Shown in pieces: positions 1 through 8,720 of a stretch of 64,000 nt of DNA. A program made the translations under genes and the position numbers. The notes under the pieces were generated by a model. That model searched no databases, was not told where the DNA came from, and worked only from the letters and a program-made list of their open reading frames with translations. Origin of the DNA: Pseudomonas silvicola. Lineage in GTDB: Bacteria > Pseudomonadota > Gammaproteobacteria > Pseudomonadales > Pseudomonadaceae. Numbering within the stretch: the stretch's first letter is position 1; each line of letters begins with the position of its first letter. The stretch is from assembly GCF_026651855.1 (NCBI RefSeq), contig NZ_CP093280.1, forward strand, positions 7,090,501 to 7,154,500. Direction: 5' to 3'.

Positions 1-594
1 GGTGCTGGCAAATCGACCTTGCTGATGACTCTGTGCGGCTCGCCCCGCGCCCACTCGGGCAGCATCCGGTACCTGGGTGAAGAGCTGGTGGGCCAGGATT
101 CTTCCGACATCATGCGCAAGAGCATTGCCGTGGTACCGGAAGGCCGCCGCGTGTTCGCCCGCCTGACCGTGGAAGAAAACCTGGCCATGGGTGGGTTCTT
201 CACAGACAAGGGCGACTACCAGGAGCAGATGGACAAGGTGCTGCAGCTGTTCCCGCGGCTCAAGGAACGCTTCAACCAGCGCGGCGGCACCATGTCGGGC
301 GGTGAACAGCAGATGCTCGCCATCGGCCGCGCGCTGATGAGCAAGCCCAAGCTGTTGCTGCTCGACGAGCCGTCGCTGGGGTTGGCCCCGATCATCATCC
401 AGCAGATCTTCGACATCATCGAACAGTTGCGCAGGGATGGCGTGACGGTGTTCCTGGTGGAGCAGAACGCCAACCAGGCTCTGAAAATCGCCGACCGTGC
501 CTACGTGCTGGAAAACGGCCGGGTGGTGATGCAGGGTACCGGTGAAGCCCTGCTGACCGACCCGAAGGTGCGCGAGGCCTACCTGGGGGGCTGA
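1..594 (+). CDS. livF: Branched-chain amino acid ABC transporter ATPase LivF (5' end missing)
   Basis: Cytoplasmic ATPase subunit of a high-affinity branched-chain amino acid importer (LivFGHMJ/K type). The reading frame is open at base 1 and begins inside the Walker A loop (GAGKST), so roughly the first 35-40 residues lie outside the window. The 197 visible residues carry the VPEGRR...TVEENL segment typical of LivF, the ABC signature MSGGEQQ near residue 98, Walker B LLLLDEPSLGLAP near 118, and the LVEQNANQAL segment in the position of the H-loop, as is usual for LivF. It ends with TGA at 592-594. Partner genes livG/M/H would be expected upstream. LivF is favoured over LivG by this motif set. 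Confidence 0.93.
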   Translation, partial: GAGKSTLLMTLCGSPRAHSGSIRYLGEELVGQDSSDIMRKSIAVVPEGRRVFARLTVEENLAMGGFFTDKGDYQEQMDKVLQLFPRLKERFNQRGGTMSGGEQQMLAIGRALMSKPKLLLLDEPSLGLAPIIIQQIFDIIEQLRRDGVTVFLVEQNANQALKIADRAYVLENGRVVMQGTGEALLTDPKVREAYLGG

Positions 595-667
595 CACCTG
601 GGCGCGTCGGCGGCACACGCGATGTGCCTGGTGCTGCGCGGCGCCTGTGACGCGGCCGGGTCCGCTG

Positions 668-1558
668 CTACGGGTCGCGGGTTGCCCAGGCCATCAGGTA
701 ATCAGCCACTACCTGCACCCGCCGGGGCATGCCGCCCCGGTACGGGTGCACCAGATACAGTGGTGTACTCGCCGTTTCATACTCGACCAGTAATGCCACC
801 AGGCTTCCCTCTCCCAGTTCCGTGTGCAGCAGGTACGACGGCAGCCGTGCTACGCCCGCCCCCGCCAGCGCTGCCTTTTTCAGCAAGCTGTAATGATTGC
901 TCGCAAACGGCCCCGCTACCGCCACCCGGATCAGCTCGTGGCGCTGGTGGTAGCGCCACTCCTCTCGCCCCTCGTAATGGGTATTGAGCAGGCAGGCATG
1001 TTCGACCAGGTCCTGAGGTACCCGCGGCGCCGCGTGCACGGCCAGGTACGTCGGGCTGGCGCAGGTAATCTCCTGCATGGTCAGCCATGGCCGCGCCACC
1101 AGCCGCTCGTCATTGGCCACGGTCTCGCGAATGGCCAGGTCGAAGCCTTCCCGGGCCAGGTCGCGGTAACTGTTGCTCAGGTCCAGTTCTACGGTCAGTT
1201 GCGGGTAGTCGCGCGCCAGCATCCGCAACAATCCTTCAAAGAACGCCTCTCCCAGGGATACTGGCACCGTAAGCCGCACGGGCCCGGCCAATTCATCCTT
1301 GAGCAACGCCAGCGCCTGGCGCGCCCGGGCCATCTGCGCGACCAGGGCTTGAGCTTCGGGGAGCAGGGCCGCGCCGGCGGTCGTCAGGCTCAGGCGCCGT
1401 GTGCTGCGGTGCAGCAGTTGCACACCGTGGCCGGCTTCCAGGGCGCTGATGCGCTTGGACAACTGCCCCTTGCTCCAACCCAGATGCTGCGCCGCACGGG
1501 TGAAACTGCCGGCCTTGATCAGCATGGCGAAGGCGGCGAGATCGTCGAGTTCACTCAT
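668..1558 (-). CDS. LysR-family transcriptional regulator
   Basis: A 296-residue LysR-type regulator. The N-terminal winged helix-turn-helix (about residues 1-60) has the FTRAAQHLGWSKGQLSKRISALE pattern of this family, followed by an effector-binding domain (VRLTVPVSLGEAFFEGLLRML and onward). The start at 1558 was chosen because the HTH begins directly after it; the longer open frame up to 2143 runs antisense to the next gene. It is divergent from the SDR gene at 1662 with a 103-bp gap containing a T-N11-A palindrome. This is the classic arrangement for a LysR protein controlling its neighbour and itself. The effector is unknown. Confidence 0.93.
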   Translation of the reverse strand: MSELDDLAAFAMLIKAGSFTRAAQHLGWSKGQLSKRISALEAGHGVQLLHRSTRRLSLTTAGAALLPEAQALVAQMARARQALALLKDELAGPVRLTVPVSLGEAFFEGLLRMLARDYPQLTVELDLSNSYRDLAREGFDLAIRETVANDERLVARPWLTMQEITCASPTYLAVHAAPRVPQDLVEHACLLNTHYEGREEWRYHQRHELIRVAVAGPFASNHYSLLKKAALAGAGVARLPSYLLHTELGEGSLVALLVEYETASTPLYLVHPYRGGMPRRVQVVADYLMAWATRDP

Positions 1559-1586
1559 TCGATTGTTTCCCCACGAAAACCCGAGG

Positions 1587-1599
1587 TTGCCTATTGGCA
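1587..1599. promoter_or_regulatory. Candidate LysR box between lysR-type gene and SDR gene
   Basis: The 13-mer TTGCCTATTGGCA fits T-N11-A and holds the inverted repeat TGCC-N4-GGCA. It lies in the 103-bp divergent intergenic region, 29 bp upstream of the regulator start and 63 bp from the SDR start. Assignment as an operator is inference from position and form. Confidence 0.45.
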
Positions 1600-1661
1600 G
1601 GATTATCGCAAAAAACAAAAGCCCTAGACTGTCTGAACATCCCCTCTGCGAGGAAACACCC

Positions 1662-2261
1662 ATGAAAATCCTGTTGATCGGTGCCAGCGGCACCGTCGGT
1701 TCCGCCGTTGCCACCGAACTTGCCCAGCGGCACGACGTGGTTCGCATTGGCCGCAACAGCGGCGATTTCCAGGTGGACATCGCCGACCCGGCCTCCATCC
1801 GCCAGCTGTTCGAACAGGTCGGCCGCTTCGACGCCCTGGTCAGTGCCGTGGGCAGCGTCACCTTCAAGGCCCTTGGTGAAATGGCTGACAACGATTTCAT
1901 CCTGGGCCTGCAGAACAAACTGATGGGCCAGGTGAACCTGCTGCTGATCGGCCGCGAGTTCGCCAACGATGGCGCTTCGTTCACCTTGACCTCCGGCGTC
2001 CTCAACCGCGACCCGATCCGCATGGGCGCCTCGGCGGCCATGGTCAACGGCGCACTGGACGCCTTCGTCCGCGCCGCCGCCATCGAGCTGCCGCGTGGCC
2101 TGCGCATCAACGCCGTGAGCCCCACGGTGCTGGAAGAGGCCATGGGCAGCTACGCGCCTTATTTCCGCGGGTACAAGCCGGTGCCAGCCGCCGATGTGGC
2201 GCTGGCCTATGCGAAAAGCGTGGAAGGCCTGCAGACCGGCCAAGTGTTCATCGTCGGCTAG
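1662..2261 (+). CDS. Short-chain dehydrogenase/reductase, atypical 199-aa type
   Basis: A 199-residue Rossmann-fold protein with an N-terminal nucleotide-binding loop GASGTVG (residues 7-13) and the SDR-like sequence LTSGVLNRDP followed by GASAAMVNGALDAF. The catalytic Tyr-x-x-x-Lys expected after the serine is absent: its place is taken by SAAMVNG. This is seen in a small bacterial SDR subgroup of about 200 residues, so it is probably not a mutation. The start ATG at 1662 follows GCGAGGAAACACCC. The substrate cannot be inferred. It is probably controlled by the divergent LysR regulator. Confidence 0.88.
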   Translation: MKILLIGASGTVGSAVATELAQRHDVVRIGRNSGDFQVDIADPASIRQLFEQVGRFDALVSAVGSVTFKALGEMADNDFILGLQNKLMGQVNLLLIGREFANDGASFTLTSGVLNRDPIRMGASAAMVNGALDAFVRAAAIELPRGLRINAVSPTVLEEAMGSYAPYFRGYKPVPAADVALAYAKSVEGLQTGQVFIVG

Positions 2262-2343
2262 CGCCACTGCCCAGCATCCGCTGGCGGGCACAATTTTCAC
2301 TTTTGCTGTGCTAGGGTTCCCGCCATTGACCTGGAGGCCCCCG

Positions 2344-3021
2344 ATGCGCGTTGCCCGTTCCCTGTTGTGCTGTGCCCTGCTGCCGCTGTTCGCCGGCTGC
2401 CAGATGTTCGCGTCCACACCCACCCAACCGTCCACTGCCGGCATGACCCGCATGCAGGGTGTGCTGATGGGCAACAACGGCCAGTTGCTGTTCCAGCCTT
2501 GCGGCGAGCAGCGTCATTACGCCGTGACCGACATCGGCCACACCGGCGTGCTGCAGGAGGCCGACGGCATCGTCGGCCAGTCCGGGCAGGTCTACGCCGA
2601 TGTGCGCGGCCGCTTCGAGGCCAGCAAGACCGGCGGCATGGATGGCACCATTGACCTGCATCAGTTCTACCGCCTGGAGCGCTCCACCGCCAGCTGCAAG
2701 GATCCGAACTTCAAGTTGCTGACCCTGCGCGCCGCCGGCCAGGACCCCAGCCAATGGGAGCTGCGGGCCAGCGGCAAGGGCCTGGAACTGAGCCGTGCCG
2801 ACCAACCCAAGCTGGCCGTGCCGTACGTTGAGGAACAACTGCCCGACGGCCGCCTGAGCCTGAGCACCGAGGCCAATGGCCTGCGCGTTGAGCTGTGGGT
2901 GGCGCCCCAGCGCTGTGTGGACCCGGCTACCGGCAGCGTGCAGCAGATGAGCGCCGAATTGCGTGTCAACGACCAGCCCTACCGGGGCTGCGCCTACTTC
3001 GGTGGCGCCCGGGACGACTGA
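2344..3021 (+). CDS. Envelope lipoprotein, COG3650-like
   Basis: A 225-residue predicted lipoprotein: signal peptide MRVARSLLCCALLPLFAGC with lipobox LFAG-C, then a globular periplasmic region holding two weakly similar halves (one starting GVLMGNNGQLLFQPCGEQ, one around LSLSTEANGLRVELWVAPQRC). Several paired cysteines and a C-terminal PYRGCAYFG motif resemble the COG3650/META-like family common in Pseudomonas. Start ATG at 2344 is preceded by GGAGG. No enzymatic function is recognised. It is followed by a hairpin at 3029-3059. Confidence 0.8.
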   Translation: MRVARSLLCCALLPLFAGCQMFASTPTQPSTAGMTRMQGVLMGNNGQLLFQPCGEQRHYAVTDIGHTGVLQEADGIVGQSGQVYADVRGRFEASKTGGMDGTIDLHQFYRLERSTASCKDPNFKLLTLRAAGQDPSQWELRASGKGLELSRADQPKLAVPYVEEQLPDGRLSLSTEANGLRVELWVAPQRCVDPATGSVQQMSAELRVNDQPYRGCAYFGGARDD

Positions 3022-3028
3022 GCAATAA

Positions 3029-3059
3029 TTGCCGTCGGGCAGTTAAAACCTGACGGCAA
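3029..3059. terminator. Hairpin after lipoprotein gene
   Basis: Inverted repeat with arms TTGCCGTCGGG (3029-3039) and CCTGACGGCAA (3049-3059), one mismatch, loop of 9 bases. It lies 8 bp past the stop of the lipoprotein gene and has no strong T-tract, so it is a moderate terminator candidate. Confidence 0.45.
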
Positions 3060-3080
3060 CCCACTGCGAACGCTTATAAT
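3050..3080 (+). promoter_or_regulatory. Candidate sigma-70 promoter of the FAD oxidoreductase gene
   Basis: A perfect -10 hexamer TATAAT at 3075-3080, 57 bp upstream of the ATG at 3138. The best -35 is CTGACG at 3050-3055 with a long 19-bp spacer, so the -10 is the only strong part. Confidence 0.4.
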
Positions 3081-3137
3081 GGCCGGTTAGTGCAAAGCTG
3101 CCGGGTCAACCCTGTGGCCCGGATATTGGACCCTGTC

Positions 3138-4748
3138 ATGTTACGAATCACCGAACTGAAACTGCCCCTGGACCACGCGGACGAGGCCCTGCGCCCGGCC
3201 ATCGTGCAGCGCCTGGGGATCGCCGACGCCGATCTGCTGGACTTCACCCTGTTCAAGCGCAGCTACGACGCGCGCAAGAAGAACAGCGAACTGCACTTCA
3301 TCTATACCATCGACCTGAACGTGCGCGACGAAGCTGCGTTGCTGGCGAAATTCGCTGACGACCGCAACGTCGGCCCGGCGCCGGACGTCAGCTACAAGGT
3401 AGTGGGCCACGCTCCCGAAGGCCTCACCGAACGCCCGGTAGTCGTGGGTTTCGGCCCTTGCGGTATCTTCGCTGGCCTGCTGCTGGCGCAGATGGGCTTT
3501 CGTCCGATCGTGCTGGAGCGCGGCAAGGAAGTTCGCCAGCGCACCAAGGACACCTGGGGCCTGTGGCGCAAGAGTGTGCTGAACCCTGAGTCCAACGTGC
3601 AGTTCGGCGAGGGCGGTGCCGGTACCTTCTCCGACGGCAAACTGTACAGCCAGATCAAGGACCCGCTGCATCACGGCCGCAAGGTGCTGCACGAGTTCGT
3701 CAAGGCCGGCGCGCCGGAAGAGATTCTCTACGTCAGCAAACCGCACATCGGCACCTTCCGCCTGACCGGCATGGTGGAAACCATGCGCCAGGAGATCGAG
3801 GCCCTGGGCGGCGAGATCCGCTTCGAGCACAAGGTCACCGACCTGCTGATCGACGGCGAACAGTTGCAAGGCGTGGTGCTGGAAAACGGCGAGCAGATCG
3901 CCTCGCGTCATGTGGTCATGGCGCTGGGCCACAGTGCCCGTGATACCTTCCGCATGCTCCACGCCCGCAACGTGTTCATGGAGGCCAAGCCGTTCTCCAT
4001 CGGTTTCCGTATCGAACACCCGCAAGGGCTGATCGACCAGGCGCGCCTGGGCAAGTACGCCGGCCACCCGAAACTCGGCGCTGCCGACTACAAGCTGGTG
4101 CACCACGCCAAGAACGGCCGTTCGGTGTACAGCTTCTGCATGTGCCCGGGCGGCACCGTGGTGGCGGCGACCTCGGAGCCGGGCCGCGTGGTCACCAATG
4201 GCATGAGCCAGTACTCGCGCAACGAACGTAATGCCAACTCCGGCATCGTGGTGGGCATCACCCCGGAAGTCGACTACCCGGGCGGCCCGCTGGCGGGTAT
4301 CGAACTGCAGGAACAGCTGGAATCCAAGGCCTACCTGCTGGGCGGCAGCAACTACCAGGCACCTGCGCAACTGGTGGGTGACTTCATCGCCAACACGCCG
4401 TCCACGGCGCTGGGTGAGGTTGAACCGTCATATAAGCCTGGGGTTTCCCTGGGCGATCTGGCCCTGTCGCTGCCAGACTTCGCCATCGAAGCGATCCGCG
4501 AGGCGCTGCCGGCGTTCGACAAGCAGATTCGCGGTTTCGCCCGTTCCGATGCGATCCTGACCGGCATCGAGACCCGCACCTCGTCGCCGCTGCGCATCAC
4601 CCGTGGTGCTGATTACCAGAGCCTGAACCTGAAGGGGCTGTTCCCGGCGGGTGAAGGCGCAGGCTATGCCGGCGGTATTCTGTCAGCAGGCGTGGACGGT
4701 ATTCGCATTGCCGAGGCAGTGGCCCGCAGCATGTTGGGGCTGGACTAG
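3138..4748 (+). CDS. NAD(P)/FAD-dependent oxidoreductase (COG2509 family)
   Basis: A 536-residue flavoprotein. The first ~100 residues form a small N-terminal domain (MLRITELKLPLDH...). It is followed by a dinucleotide-binding motif GFGPCGIFAGLLLAQ near residue 105, a conserved GEGGAGTFSDGKL block near 155, and a C-terminal FAD-contact block (FPAGEGAGYAGGILSAGVDG) typical of the COG2509 group. The family is widespread in Pseudomonas but its reaction is poorly defined; BaiN-like or CrtI-like reductases are the nearest fold relatives. The start at 3138 was preferred over upstream in-frame codons because family alignment from memory begins at MLRITEL. It is monocistronic, with a candidate TATAAT promoter upstream. 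Confidence 0.85.
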   Translation: MLRITELKLPLDHADEALRPAIVQRLGIADADLLDFTLFKRSYDARKKNSELHFIYTIDLNVRDEAALLAKFADDRNVGPAPDVSYKVVGHAPEGLTERPVVVGFGPCGIFAGLLLAQMGFRPIVLERGKEVRQRTKDTWGLWRKSVLNPESNVQFGEGGAGTFSDGKLYSQIKDPLHHGRKVLHEFVKAGAPEEILYVSKPHIGTFRLTGMVETMRQEIEALGGEIRFEHKVTDLLIDGEQLQGVVLENGEQIASRHVVMALGHSARDTFRMLHARNVFMEAKPFSIGFRIEHPQGLIDQARLGKYAGHPKLGAADYKLVHHAKNGRSVYSFCMCPGGTVVAATSEPGRVVTNGMSQYSRNERNANSGIVVGITPEVDYPGGPLAGIELQEQLESKAYLLGGSNYQAPAQLVGDFIANTPSTALGEVEPSYKPGVSLGDLALSLPDFAIEAIREALPAFDKQIRGFARSDAILTGIETRTSSPLRITRGADYQSLNLKGLFPAGEGAGYAGGILSAGVDGIRIAEAVARSMLGLD

Positions 4749-4754
4749 CCGTTC

Positions 4755-4769
4755 GGGGGCTCTGCCCCC
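4755..4769. terminator. GC hairpin after the FAD oxidoreductase gene
   Basis: GGGGGC (4755-4760) and GCCCCC (4764-4769) form a short stem with a three-base loop, 6 bp past the stop codon, without a T-run. A second small repeat rich in GGACCGGGC/GGTCCTG follows to about 4800 and resembles degenerate REP-type sequence. The rest of 4800-5008 is an AT-rich leader of nhaA. Confidence 0.35.
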
Positions 4770-5008
4770 TCCCTGTGGGACCGGGCGCAAGCTCGGTCCT
4801 GCAAGGGCCCGTAACACCGCAGTTTCTACACGGTTTCCTACAACCGAATCAGACGCGTCCTAATCCCTCTTTCCTCCCCTTCTGTTAGCTTCCTCCGCCC
4901 CGCCCACCCCACCAAGCCAGTTATAACAAAAAAGAATATAACTTTTGTTTTAACAACTGACGGTACGGGTTAGGGTGTGCCCCTTGGAACTCAGGATGGA
5001 GAGCGCCC

Positions 5009-6184
5009 GTGCCTCTGCGCAATACTTTGACACGTTTTTTTCAGCTGGAAGCCGCCAGCGGCCTGCTGCTGATCGCGGCCGCCGTGCTGGCGCTGTTCAT
5101 CAACAATTCACCGCTGTCAGGCCTGTACAACAGTTTCCTCGACACGCCGGTGGTGGCCCAGGTAGGCAGCGTGCAAATCGCCAAGCCACTGTTGCTGTGG
5201 ATCAACGACGGGCTGATGGCGCTGTTTTTCCTGATCATCGGCCTTGAGGTCAAGCGCGAGGTGCTCGAAGGCCAGCTGTCCAAGGTGTCCCAGGTGGTAC
5301 TGCCAGGCACGGCGGCCATTGGCGGCATGGTGGTGCCCGCCCTGATCTTCTGGGCCATGAACCGCGACGACCCCGCAGCCGTCGCCGGCTGGGCCATTCC
5401 CATGGCCACCGACATCGCTTTTGCCTTGGGCGTTCTCGCCTTGCTGGGCAAGCGTGTGCCGGTATCGCTCAAGCTGTTCCTGATGACCCTGGCGATCATC
5501 GATGACCTGGGCGCCATCATCGTCATCGCGCTGTTCTACTCGGGCACCCTCTCGAGCCTGGCGCTGATGCTGGCGGCGGCCTGCCTGGTGGCGTTGATCG
5601 CCATGAACCGGCTGGGCGTGATCAAGCTGGCTCCCTACCTCATCATCGGCGCGATCCTGTGGGTGTGCGTGCTCAAGAGCGGCGTGCACGCGACACTGGC
5701 CGGGGTAACGCTGGCGTTCTGCATCCCCTTGCGTACCCGCCACGCGGAAACCTCGCCGTCGCGCACGCTGGAACATGCCCTGCACCCTTGGGTGGCTTAT
5801 GGCATCCTGCCGCTGTTCGCCTTCGCCAATGCCGGCGTACCGCTGGCAGGTGTGACCCTGGAAAGCTTCACCCACCACGTGCCGCTGGGCATCGCTGCCG
5901 GGCTGCTGGTGGGCAAGACCCTTGGCGTGTTCGGGCTCACCTGGCTGGCCATCAAGGCCGGCCTGGCCAGCCTGCCGGGCGGCGCCAGCTGGAAGCAGTT
6001 GCTGGGGGTGTCGATCCTCTGCGGTATTGGCTTCACCATGAGCCTTTTCGTAGGCTCGCTGGCGTACGTGCCAGGCGCAAGCCCGTTCGCTGGCGAGGAC
6101 CGCATGGGCATTCTGGCGGGATCGATCCTGGCGGCGTTCATTGGCTATGCCGTGACCGCCCTCGCCAGCCCCAAGCAGCGATAA
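5009..6184 (+). CDS. nhaA: Na+/H+ antiporter NhaA
   Basis: Inner-membrane antiporter that extrudes Na+ (and Li+) in exchange for protons, for pH and sodium homeostasis. The 391-residue protein has the family's usual length and about twelve hydrophobic segments. The key residues are visible: the ATDIAFALG helix break containing the equivalent of E. coli D133, and [19 protein letters not shown] containing the paired aspartates D163/D164. The start codon is GTG at 5009, 7-8 bp after a GGAGAG ribosome site. The preceding ~70 bp (4920-4965) are unusually AT-rich for this genome and contain AACAAAA/TTTTGTT inverted arms, a plausible regulatory region. A strong hairpin follows at 6224-6246. Confidence 0.96.
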   Translation: MPLRNTLTRFFQLEAASGLLLIAAAVLALFINNSPLSGLYNSFLDTPVVAQVGSVQIAKPLLLWINDGLMALFFLIIGLEVKREVLEGQLSKVSQVVLPGTAAIGGMVVPALIFWAMNRDDPAAVAGWAIPMATDIAFALGVLALLGKRVPVSLKLFLMTLAIIDDLGAIIVIALFYSGTLSSLALMLAAACLVALIAMNRLGVIKLAPYLIIGAILWVCVLKSGVHATLAGVTLAFCIPLRTRHAETSPSRTLEHALHPWVAYGILPLFAFANAGVPLAGVTLESFTHHVPLGIAAGLLVGKTLGVFGLTWLAIKAGLASLPGGASWKQLLGVSILCGIGFTMSLFVGSLAYVPGASPFAGEDRMGILAGSILAAFIGYAVTALASPKQR

Positions 6185-6223
6185 CCCCCGCGCTCATCGC
6201 CGGATAACCAGCCCGATAATGAA

Positions 6224-6246
6224 AAAACCCGGCCGAGGCCGGGTTC
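6224..6246. terminator. Bidirectional terminator between nhaA and slyB-like gene
   Basis: AAACCCGGCC (6226-6235) pairs with GGCCGGGTT around 6237-6245 in a tight stem-loop, with an A-run on its left and TTCTTTC on its right. It lies between two convergent genes and could serve both. Confidence 0.75.
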
Positions 6247-6263
6247 TTTCGATGCATCGACAA

Positions 6264-6728
6264 TCAGTGGGTGACGCGGCTGGTGCCATCCACGGTCATG
6301 ATGCGCACACGTTCGCCAACGCGGAAAATCTCGTTTTCCTGAACCTGTTGCACGTAGGCGCGCATGCTGCCGTCGTCTTCACGCACGGTGATCTCCACAC
6401 CTTGGGTACGGGTCAGACCGTTCTCGGCCGCGGAGCCTACCAGGCCGCCAGCCACCGCGCCGATGACAGCAGTGATGATACTGCCGCGGCCGCCACCGAT
6501 GGCGCTACCGGCGACGCCGCCGACCACCGCGCCGGCGCCAGCGCCGATCGGGGTCTTCGTGCCTTCGATTTTCACTGGGCGCAGCGATTCGATGGTACCC
6601 ATTCGCACGGTCTGCACGCGACGGGCTTCATCACGCGAATAGCTATCACCCGACAGGTCAGAGACGCAGCCGCCCAGGAACAGGGACGTAGTGGTGAAGC
6701 AGGCAAGGAGCAGTGCAGATTTACGCAT
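6264..6728 (-). CDS. SlyB/Pcp-type glycine-zipper outer-membrane lipoprotein
   Basis: A 154-residue lipoprotein with signal peptide MRKSALLLACFTTTSLFLGGC (lipobox LGG-C), a central glycine-zipper segment (GAGAGAVVGGVAGSAIGG...GAVAGGLVGSAAE), and a C-terminal small beta domain ending DGTSRVTH. This is the layout of SlyB/Pcp/OsmB-like proteins, which insert into the outer membrane and influence envelope integrity; E. coli SlyB responds to PhoPQ. The start at 6728 was chosen over the open extension to 6785 because the signal peptide begins there and GGAG lies 8 bp upstream. The 201 bp on its promoter side (6729-6929) contain no gene I can support. Confidence 0.85.
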   Translation of the reverse strand: MRKSALLLACFTTTSLFLGGCVSDLSGDSYSRDEARRVQTVRMGTIESLRPVKIEGTKTPIGAGAGAVVGGVAGSAIGGGRGSIITAVIGAVAGGLVGSAAENGLTRTQGVEITVREDDGSMRAYVQQVQENEIFRVGERVRIMTVDGTSRVTH

Positions 6729-6929
6729 GAATTTTCTCCGTGGGACTAATGTACCCATTAAACGCTGGGGTTCGCAGACTGTCACGACACCAGCTGTAAT
6801 AATTTGCGTCCATTCAGCCGACGTACAGCCGCTCGAGCAGCCAGGGAAGGTCGACGGTAGGCACGCTTGTCAGGCAATCATGCCATACCGTCTGGACAAC
6901 AGCGGAGAGGAAAAGGTCAGACGCGCCGA

Positions 6930-7577
6930 TCAGGGCGCCAGGCGTTCACGCTGCCAGGCCTGGTCGACCAGGCGGTAGTTCAGGCGGTCATGCAGGCGGC
7001 TGGAGCGCCCCTGCCAGAACTCGATGCGCTCCGGCACCAGGCGGTACCCACCCCAGTGCTCGGGGCAATGAGGCTGACTATCACTGAAACGCTGCTCGGT
7101 AGCCTTGAGCAGGCCCTCCAGCTCGGCACGATCGGCGATCACCCGGCTCTGCGGTGAAGCCCAGGCCCCCAGACGGCTGCCCAACGGGCGCACCTGAAAG
7201 TAGGCGTCGGACTCTTCATGACTGACCTTGCTGACCCGCCCTTCGATACGAACCTGGCGCTCCAGGGTCGGCCAGAAGAAGGTCATGGCCGCGAACGGGT
7301 TGGCCTGCAAGTGGCGGCCCTTGTCGCTTTCGTAGTTGGTGAAAAAGGTGAAGCCCTGGGCATCCAGGGCCTTGAGTAGCAGCACCCGGCAATGGGGCCG
7401 GCCTTCGCCGTCAACGGTAGCCAGGGTCATGGCATTGGCTTCGACCGGTGCCTGCTCGGTTTGCACCGCTTCTTCAAACCAGCGCGTGAACAACGCAAAC
7501 GGCTCGACCGGGGCGTTAGCCTCGGTCAAGCCGTCACGGGTGTAGTCACGGCGCATATCAGCCAGGGGCTGGGTCAT
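6930..7577 (-). CDS. pdxH: Pyridoxamine/pyridoxine 5'-phosphate oxidase PdxH
   Basis: FMN enzyme that oxidises pyridoxine 5'-phosphate or pyridoxamine 5'-phosphate to the cofactor PLP, the last step of vitamin B6 synthesis and salvage. The 215-residue product has the family length. Visible landmarks are the FMN-binding block [27 protein letters not shown], the segment [29 protein letters not shown], and the C-terminal substrate block [23 protein letters not shown]. It lies 24 bp downstream of the OmpA-family gene in the same direction and may share its transcript. Confidence 0.97.
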   Translation of the reverse strand: MTQPLADMRRDYTRDGLTEANAPVEPFALFTRWFEEAVQTEQAPVEANAMTLATVDGEGRPHCRVLLLKALDAQGFTFFTNYESDKGRHLQANPFAAMTFFWPTLERQVRIEGRVSKVSHEESDAYFQVRPLGSRLGAWASPQSRVIADRAELEGLLKATEQRFSDSQPHCPEHWGGYRLVPERIEFWQGRSSRLHDRLNYRLVDQAWQRERLAP

Positions 7578-7601
7578 CGCGCGCTTCCTTAAACTGTCAG
7601 C

Positions 7602-8606
7602 TTAGTTCTTGGCCTGGTCAGCAGTGGCCTTCTTGGCGGGCGCCGCTGCCTTGGCAGGGGTGACCTTTTTCTTGGCGGTAGTGGCCTTGGCCGGTGCCTT
7701 GTGACTGGCCGGTGCTTTCTTGGCAGCGGCTTTCTTGCTGGCAGGGGCGGCGGCCGGAGTTGGCTTGACGTCTTGCACGGCGACCATTTCAGCCACGGGC
7801 GGGGTCGGCGAGTTGTACTTCGCGACCAGCGCAACCATGGTTTCCTGAGGGGTCAGCAGGATTTCGACACGGCGGTTCAGGGCACGACCCTGAGGGCTGT
7901 CGTTGGCCGCGCGTGGCATCACCGAACCCATGCCACGCATGGCCAGGCGCTTACGGTCCAGGCCGCTGAGGTGGAAGATGGCGGCGATGGACTGGGCGCG
8001 CTGCTGGCTGATCTGCTGCACATCGGCGGCACCCGTGGCGTCACCGTGGCCCAGCACCAGCACGGCGGTCTTGGGGTCGGTCTCGACGGCCTTGGCGACA
8101 TTGGTGATCGGGCTCAGGGTGACCGGCAGCAGCAGTTCAGGACGCTTGGGGTTGAAGCTGCCGTCCACCGGCGCGATGACCACCAGCACGTCTTCACGGC
8201 GCTCGACCTGGAAGTTGCTGCCCTTGACCGCTTCACGCACTTTCGGCTCGTAGCTGTCCAGCCAGGCCTGGGTCATCTTGGTGTCGATCTTGGGCACGAC
8301 GGCGACGGCAGGGGTGGCGGCGGCCGGGGTGGCAGCGGTGGAAGGGAACGGCCACCACCAGTGCTTGCCGGTATCAGCGGCAGCTACCGGAGCAGCCGCA
8401 GGGGCCGGCGCAGCGGCCTTGGCTTCATCCTTGGCGACCTTGTCGGTGATTGCGCCTGCCACATCCTTGTCTACCGCGTGATCGTTGGCGCCGAAAGGCC
8501 ACCAGTTGAAACCACCGCCGTTGGCAGCCGTGTTGTTCTGTGGAGTCTGGGCACAGCCGGTCACAGCCAGGCACAGGGCAAACGCGATGGATTTATTGGA
8601 GTACAT
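7602..8606 (-). CDS. OmpA-domain lipoprotein with Lys/Ala-rich C-terminal tail
   Basis: A 334-residue protein. The signal peptide MYSNKSIAFALCLAVTGC has a lipobox, followed by an Ala/Pro-rich linker with two WWPF motifs. An OmpA peptidoglycan-binding domain lies at about 140-255 (GHGDATGAADVQQISQQRAQSIAAIF, RGMGSVMPRAANDSPQGRALNRRVEI). The final ~60 residues are almost pure Ala, Lys, Pro and Thr (KKAAAKKAPA-type repeats), resembling histone-H1-like tails. The start at 8606 was chosen over 8648 because the n-region and lipobox spacing fit it. The role is probably to tether the outer membrane to peptidoglycan; the basic tail might add contact with acidic polymers, which is inference. Confidence 0.85.
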   Translation of the reverse strand: MYSNKSIAFALCLAVTGCAQTPQNNTAANGGGFNWWPFGANDHAVDKDVAGAITDKVAKDEAKAAAPAPAAAPVAAADTGKHWWWPFPSTAATPAAATPAVAVVPKIDTKMTQAWLDSYEPKVREAVKGSNFQVERREDVLVVIAPVDGSFNPKRPELLLPVTLSPITNVAKAVETDPKTAVLVLGHGDATGAADVQQISQQRAQSIAAIFHLSGLDRKRLAMRGMGSVMPRAANDSPQGRALNRRVEILLTPQETMVALVAKYNSPTPPVAEMVAVQDVKPTPAAAPASKKAAAKKAPASHKAPAKATTAKKKVTPAKAAAPAKKATADQAKN

Positions 8607-8720
8607 AAGCTTTCCACAAAATGAGGTTGATACAAACCGGGTTAACAAACCCGCTTAAACCATTGATTGATAGTAGTTGAATCGACCGTGACGGGACGCC
8701 CGTCGGTCGATTCGATCAAT

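Noticed and set aside
622-987. A 121-codon open frame on the plus strand after livF
   Set aside because: Pro/Ala-rich composition and antisense to the LysR gene.
3141-4370. A 409-codon open frame opposite the FAD oxidoreductase
   Set aside because: Antisense to a gene with a complete family signature; no ribosome site.
4749-5008. Possible small gene or REP cluster between the FAD oxidoreductase and nhaA
   Set aside because: Only two short hairpins and an AT-rich promoter-like stretch are visible; no frame with a ribosome site.
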